This document shows, one piece after another, positions 41,312 to 42,586 of a stretch of 42,586 bases of DNA. The stretch is from Phycisphaerae bacterium (lineage in GTDB: Bacteria > Planctomycetota > Phycisphaerae > UBA1845 > UTPLA1). Below the pieces are notes generated by a model. That model was not told the origin of the DNA, searched no databases, and worked only from the letters and a program-made list of their open reading frames with translations. The position numbers were made by a program, and so were the translations under genes. Position 1 is the first letter of the stretch, and every line of letters starts with the position of its first letter. The stretch covers positions 1 to 42,586 of the forward strand of contig JAKLKO010000027.1 in the NCBI GenBank assembly GCA_023150615.1, written 5' to 3'.

Positions 41312-42490
41312 ATGTCTATCAATCGAATTCTCGCTACCTCCATCGGGTTCATTTCCGTATCAGCGGCATTGGCCGATCCCGCGTCATTCACGCCGCTTGG
41401 CGATCTGCCGGGCGGTACCTTCTACAGCGGCGCAGGTGCGATTTCCGCTGACGGCTCCACGATCGTCGGCACATCCGTTTCCAATTACTGGGGGCCGAAC
41501 ACCTCCAATTCTGAAGCCTTTCGCTGGCAAGGTGGCATGATGATGGGGTTGGGCTTTCCGCAAGGTTCGAACCCGTACCCGTTCAGCACTGCGCAGGCTG
41601 TTTCGGCCAACGGCAACATTATCGCCGGGAGCGGCTCATCGAACGAGGGCACCAACGAGCCGTTCCGCTGGGAAAGCGGTGTTTTCACGCCACTGGGGCG
41701 AATCCCTGGATACGGCACAAATGCTCACCTGACGACCGGCATCTCGAATGACGGTGGCCGGATCGTCGGATGGGGATATGACGCCAGCGGACAGAATACG
41801 CAGGCATGGCTTTGGGAGAACGGAACGATGATGGGCTTGGGGACGCTGCGCGGCCAGCCCGGCTCCATAAGCGCGGCGTACGGCATTTCTGGGGATGGCA
41901 ATACCATCGTCGGCAGCAGCGACGACCAGGCATTTCGTTGGACTAATGGAACCATGACTGGCCTGGGATTCTTGCCGTCTCCATTCCCCGGACCGGACAT
42001 TGTTCAAACAAGCTGGGCTTCCTCGGCTTCCGGCGATGGTAGTGTCATCGTTGGTGGTTCGAGGGCTTTCGACTACGAAAGTCTGGATCAGACCGAAGCA
42101 TTTCTTTGGCTCAACGGCAAGATGACGGGACTCGGCGATTTACCCGGCGGTGAATTCAGGAGCTATGCGACCGCCGTTTCGGCTGATGGCACGATCGTCG
42201 TGGGACAGGGAACCGGAATGAGCGGCGAAGTTGCCTTCATTTGGGATTCGTTGCACGGCATGCGCGACCTTCGCGATGTCCTTGTGAATGGTTTCGGCTT
42301 GGACTTGACGGGCTGGACGCTTCGATACGTCAGTGATATCTCCGCCGACGGCACGGCCATCGTCGGCATGGGCCTCAATCCGAACGGGGATTATGAAGCG
42401 TTCCTTGCGCTCGTACCTGAACCGAGCAGTTTGTCACTCGCCCTCTTGTGCGTGCTTGCTGGTGTTACGAAAAAACAGAAAATGCGATGA
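41312..42490 (+). CDS. PEP-CTERM-sorted protein with HAF-type repeats
   Basis: 392 residues. The ATG at 41312 has GGGGAG 6 nt upstream and begins a signal peptide (ILATSIGFISVSAALADP). The body is six to seven repeats of about 45 residues, each with a pattern like M-GLG-LPGG, A-x-S-x-DG-x-x-I/V-G and a closing AFRW or AFLW. These match the HAF extracellular repeat. It ends with the sorting signal VPEPSS, a hydrophobic stretch and a basic tail (KKQKMR), so an exosortase should cleave and anchor or export it. No exosortase is encoded here. Codon use and GC are lower than in the neighbouring genes. Confidence 0.92.
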   Translation: MSINRILATSIGFISVSAALADPASFTPLGDLPGGTFYSGAGAISADGSTIVGTSVSNYWGPNTSNSEAFRWQGGMMMGLGFPQGSNPYPFSTAQAVSANGNIIAGSGSSNEGTNEPFRWESGVFTPLGRIPGYGTNAHLTTGISNDGGRIVGWGYDASGQNTQAWLWENGTMMGLGTLRGQPGSISAAYGISGDGNTIVGSSDDQAFRWTNGTMTGLGFLPSPFPGPDIVQTSWASSASGDGSVIVGGSRAFDYESLDQTEAFLWLNGKMTGLGDLPGGEFRSYATAVSADGTIVVGQGTGMSGEVAFIWDSLHGMRDLRDVLVNGFGLDLTGWTLRYVSDISADGTAIVGMGLNPNGDYEAFLALVPEPSSLSLALLCVLAGVTKKQKMR

Positions 42491-42548
42491 ACATCCGCGC
42501 CTTGACGATGGGATTGTCCCGAGCGTAGTTGAAAAAGAGCGGTTCTCC

Positions 42549-42579
42549 GCGGGAGCTTCCGACGTCGGTAAGCTCCCGC
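42549..42579 (+). terminator. Terminator-like hairpin after the PEP-CTERM gene
   Basis: A perfect 10-bp stem (42549-42558 with 42570-42579) with an 11-nt loop that is itself mostly self-complementary (CCGACGTCGG), 58 nt past the stop codon. Only tggtgtt follows before the window ends, so the U-tract is weak or out of view. Confidence 0.6.
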
Positions 42580-42586
42580 TGGTGTT

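Overview
This is a GC-rich window of ordinary bacterial chromosome that looks planctomycetal, probably Phycisphaerae-like. The lineage call is inferred from gene style, not from a marker gene. The pointers are an ECF sigma factor translationally coupled to a Ser/Thr kinase that carries an anti-sigma-type zinc finger, TPR-CHAT and PEP-CTERM/HAF-repeat proteins, and secreted proteins ending in dockerin-like calcium loops. I see no rRNA, tRNA, CRISPR array or insertion sequence.

Left part (1-16.8 kb): signalling and surface functions. It holds a NarL-type response regulator and a TlpA-like thioredoxin lipoprotein. The first redox cysteine of the latter is an in-frame TGA followed by a perfect 17-nt hairpin, so it is very probably an unannotated selenoprotein. 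Next come a secreted S1-type serine protease whose signal peptide is cut off by an in-frame TAG, a sigma-kinase pair, a large TPR-CHAT protease-like protein, a second sigma/anti-sigma pair, a small PilZ-like protein, a tandem ACT protein, a giant subtilase, a TauE/SafE exporter and a universal stress protein.

Central part (17-34.4 kb, minus strand): one tightly packed 13-gene unit of about 17.5 kb that reads as a complete anaerobic benzoyl-CoA pathway. In transcription order it encodes the ring hydrolase Oah, an SDR, the dienoyl-CoA hydratase Dch, the dehydrogenase Had, an extra BcrB/HgdB-like protein with its own activase ATPase, a three-domain fusion (ketopantoate-reductase-like + DUF2889-like + acyl-CoA ligase), a thiolase, a dehydrogenase/hydratase fusion, and four subunits of an ATP-dependent class I benzoyl-CoA reductase (two cluster-bearing subunits, two ATPase subunits of about 270 residues, as in the bzd type). 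Together these would activate an aromatic acid, reduce the ring, open it to a pimeloyl-type CoA ester and carry out beta-oxidation.

The operon diverges from a TetR regulator (34.6 kb). The intergenic region has two back-to-back sigma70-like promoters and a perfect 14-bp palindrome. A near-identical second palindrome lies inside the first codons of the regulator. Downstream of tetR, in the same direction, lie a FAD subunit and a fused [2Fe-2S]/molybdenum hydroxylase of the xanthine dehydrogenase / 4-hydroxybenzoyl-CoA reductase family, probably a peripheral branch feeding the same pathway.

Right end (39.3-42.6 kb): a class I glutamine amidotransferase, a probably 5'-truncated IPT/Cys-rich/dockerin-like surface protein, and a PEP-CTERM protein built of HAF-type repeats. 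No ferredoxin, electron-bifurcating complex, SelA/SelB/tRNA-Sec, exosortase or aromatic acid transporter is visible here; they would have to be elsewhere in the genome.
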